From Leptospira sp. 96542 (lineage in GTDB: Bacteria; Spirochaetota; Leptospiria; Leptospirales; Leptospiraceae), in contig JARJFC010000124.1 in NCBI GenBank assembly GCA_029310945.1, positions 1 to 5,619 on the forward strand: a stretch of 5,619 nt of DNA. The letters are read 5' to 3'. How positions within the stretch are numbered: the first letter of the stretch is position 1; each line of letters starts with the position of its first letter. The position numbers were made by a program, and so were the translations under genes. Below, in pieces: positions 4,785 to 5,619 of the stretch. The notes under the pieces were generated by a model. The model was not told where the DNA came from. It made no database searches and was given only the letters and a program-made list of their open reading frames with translations.

Positions 4785-5132
4785 TCAGGGTGGCGCAGGC
4801 GGTGGCCAGGCCAGGGCGCTGGCCACCGGGGCGCGGCAAGCGTTGAGCGCGGCCAGCAGCTGGATCTCGTAGCCCTCGCGCTTGAGCAGTTCGGCCTGGG
4901 CCGCCTGGGTAAATTGGTCCACGTCGACCGGGGCCGGGCGAGCGTGCAGGGTTTCGGTCGGCATGATTGGGCGCACCGGCACGTCCTGGCGGCATGCCAC
5001 AGGCAGCGGCACCTTGACGGTCTGCAGCTCGACGCGCGCGGGCGCGCGGCCGAGCCACCAGCCGGCCAGCGCGCCGGCAGCGGCGGCCAAGGCGAGCACC
5101 AGGGCGGCGCGGGTGAAGGTGGGCGCGCTCAT
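4785..5132 (-). CDS. Membrane-anchored lysis-region protein, possible second spanin
   Basis: The ATG at 5132 is preferred over the one at 5150 because it overlaps the upstream stop in ATGA, like most junctions in this window. The 115-residue protein has a single hydrophobic segment at about residues 8-27 (AALVLALAAAAGALAGWWLG). After it come VPLPVACRQDVPVRPIMPTETL (41-62) and a helical part, FTQAAQAELLKREGYEIQLLAALNACR (74-100), with Cys47 and Cys99. Its place directly after an Rz-like gene suggests the outer partner of a spanin pair. However, it has no lipobox, so it cannot be a standard lipoprotein o-spanin. A membrane-anchored protein of the lysis region is safe; the spanin role is inferred from position. 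The tail is Pro-rich. Confidence 0.68.
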   Translation of the reverse strand: MSAPTFTRAALVLALAAAAGALAGWWLGRAPARVELQTVKVPLPVACRQDVPVRPIMPTETLHARPAPVDVDQFTQAAQAELLKREGYEIQLLAALNACRAPVASALAWPPPAPP

Positions 5133-5458
5133 CGTGGTGCCGCCTTCCATCGATCGATGCGGGCCTGGGCGCTGCGGCAGGCGTCACCCGGCACGGCCGA
5201 GGGCGTGGCCAGCTCGGCGTCGGCCCGGGCGTCCAGCTCGGCCGCCTGCTGCGCGGCCTGCTGGCGCGCCGCCTCGGCCTCACGCGCGCGCTGGTCGGCC
5301 AGGGCCTGCAGGCGCTCCACGCCCTGGGTGCATTGGTCGGCTGCGGCGCGGGCCGTGGCGGCCGTCTGGGCGGCCTCGGTGGCCTTGTCGCGCTCGTGCA
5401 AGTAGCCCCAGCTGGTCAGGGCGTTGAGCACCAGGCTGATGATGAGGATGGTTTCCAT
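5129..5458 (-). CDS. Rz-like (i-spanin type) lysis protein
   Basis: This is a 109-residue protein with an N-terminal anchor (residues 3-19, TILIISLVLNALTSWGY), then a long Ala/Gln/Glu/Arg-rich helix (about 22-85) with coiled-coil character, and a short C-terminal part with Cys94 (GDACRSAQARIDRWKAAPR). This is the architecture of phage Rz inner-membrane spanin subunits, which span the periplasm and help fuse the two membranes at the end of lysis. The start at 5458 has GAGGGG (5472-5467) eight bases upstream, which overlaps the stop of the preceding gene. The stop overlaps the next gene (ATGA). Function rests on architecture and position, since Rz proteins diverge strongly in sequence. Confidence 0.7.
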   Translation of the reverse strand: METILIISLVLNALTSWGYLHERDKATEAAQTAATARAAADQCTQGVERLQALADQRAREAEAARQQAAQQAAELDARADAELATPSAVPGDACRSAQARIDRWKAAPR

Positions 5459-5470
5459 GCGCCCTGCCCC

Positions 5471-5619
5471 TCACATCGCAAAGGCATCGCGGATTTCCCA
5501 CCAGACTTCCCGCCCCGCCTTGATCTCGGCGCGGGCCGAGGCCTCCAGGAAGTCCACCACTGGCGCACAGTTGACGATGCCATCTCTCGTGTACTCCAGA
5601 CCCGTCAACGGACAGCCAT
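5471..5619 (-). CDS. C-terminal end of an unknown - strand protein
   Basis: An open frame enters from the right edge and ends with TGA at 5473-5471. About 48 residues are visible: GCPLTGLEYTRDGIVNCAPVVDFL and then EASARAEIKAGREVWWEIRDAFAM. The 12-base gap to the Rz-like start, with that gene's ribosome-binding site touching this stop, indicates the same operon. In a lysis region the upstream gene is often an endolysin or holin, but the visible end has no recognisable motif, so I do not name it. Confidence 0.55.
   Translation of the reverse strand, partial: GCPLTGLEYTRDGIVNCAPVVDFLEASARAEIKAGREVWWEIRDAFAM

Noticed and set aside
5148..5159. Perfect 12-base palindrome CATCGATCGATG
   Set aside because: It lies in the coding end of the Rz-like gene and is explained by Ile-Asp-Arg codons. 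There is no second copy or link to a regulatory site.
4741..5283. 180-residue - strand frame across the two lysis-type genes
   Set aside because: Composition is dominated by Arg, Pro, Ala and Gly, with no hydrophobic segment or motif. It is a shadow of the genes at 4785-5132 and 5129-5458.

Overview
The window reads as part of a temperate phage (or prophage) of a high-GC betaproteobacterium. The protein style and the tRNA-Gly-like block suit Burkholderiales, perhaps Comamonadaceae. This host call is an inference from protein flavour and base composition, not from a search.

Left part (1-2243, + strand): a tightly packed cassette of six genes. Five of them begin in an ATGA stop/start overlap or one base after the previous stop, so they are probably translated in a coupled way. 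In order they encode the C-terminal part of a phage Gp37/Gp68 (DUF5131) protein, an unknown 93-residue protein, an ASCH-like (PUA-fold) protein, a cysteine-rich zinc-finger-like protein, a small membrane-anchored protein and an AlpA-type helix-turn-helix protein that is probably the excisionase. The promoter lies left of the window.

Middle (2203-3769): a P4-type tyrosine integrase on the - strand, whose 3' end overlaps the AlpA gene tail to tail, followed by a 289-base gene-free stretch that looks like a complete attP. This stretch holds two pairs of a 10-base direct repeat (AACCTACGCC) about 190 bases apart. Between the pairs are a 7-5-7 inverted repeat shaped like a core recombination site, the 5' half of a tRNA-Gly, and a GC-rich hairpin. 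Integrase arm-type repeats on both sides of one core imply an unintegrated or circular phage, or the junction of tandem prophages, not a simple attL or attR.

Right part (3770-5619): a small + strand gene of unknown function starts just beyond the right arm repeats and converges on an SRAP (YedK/HMCES-type) gene on the - strand. Upstream of SRAP is a strong intrinsic terminator, then a two-gene lysis-type pair (a single-anchor coiled-coil Rz-like protein and a second membrane-anchored protein with an ATGA overlap), then the 3' end of another - strand gene cut by the window edge.

Together the window shows the recombination module of a temperate phage (attP, int, probable xis) flanked by the end of an early or accessory cassette and by the end of the lysis region. 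The most unusual part is attP, which carries the 5' half of a tRNA instead of the usual 3' half. If that block is the site of recombination, integration would change which promoter faces the gene at 3770.
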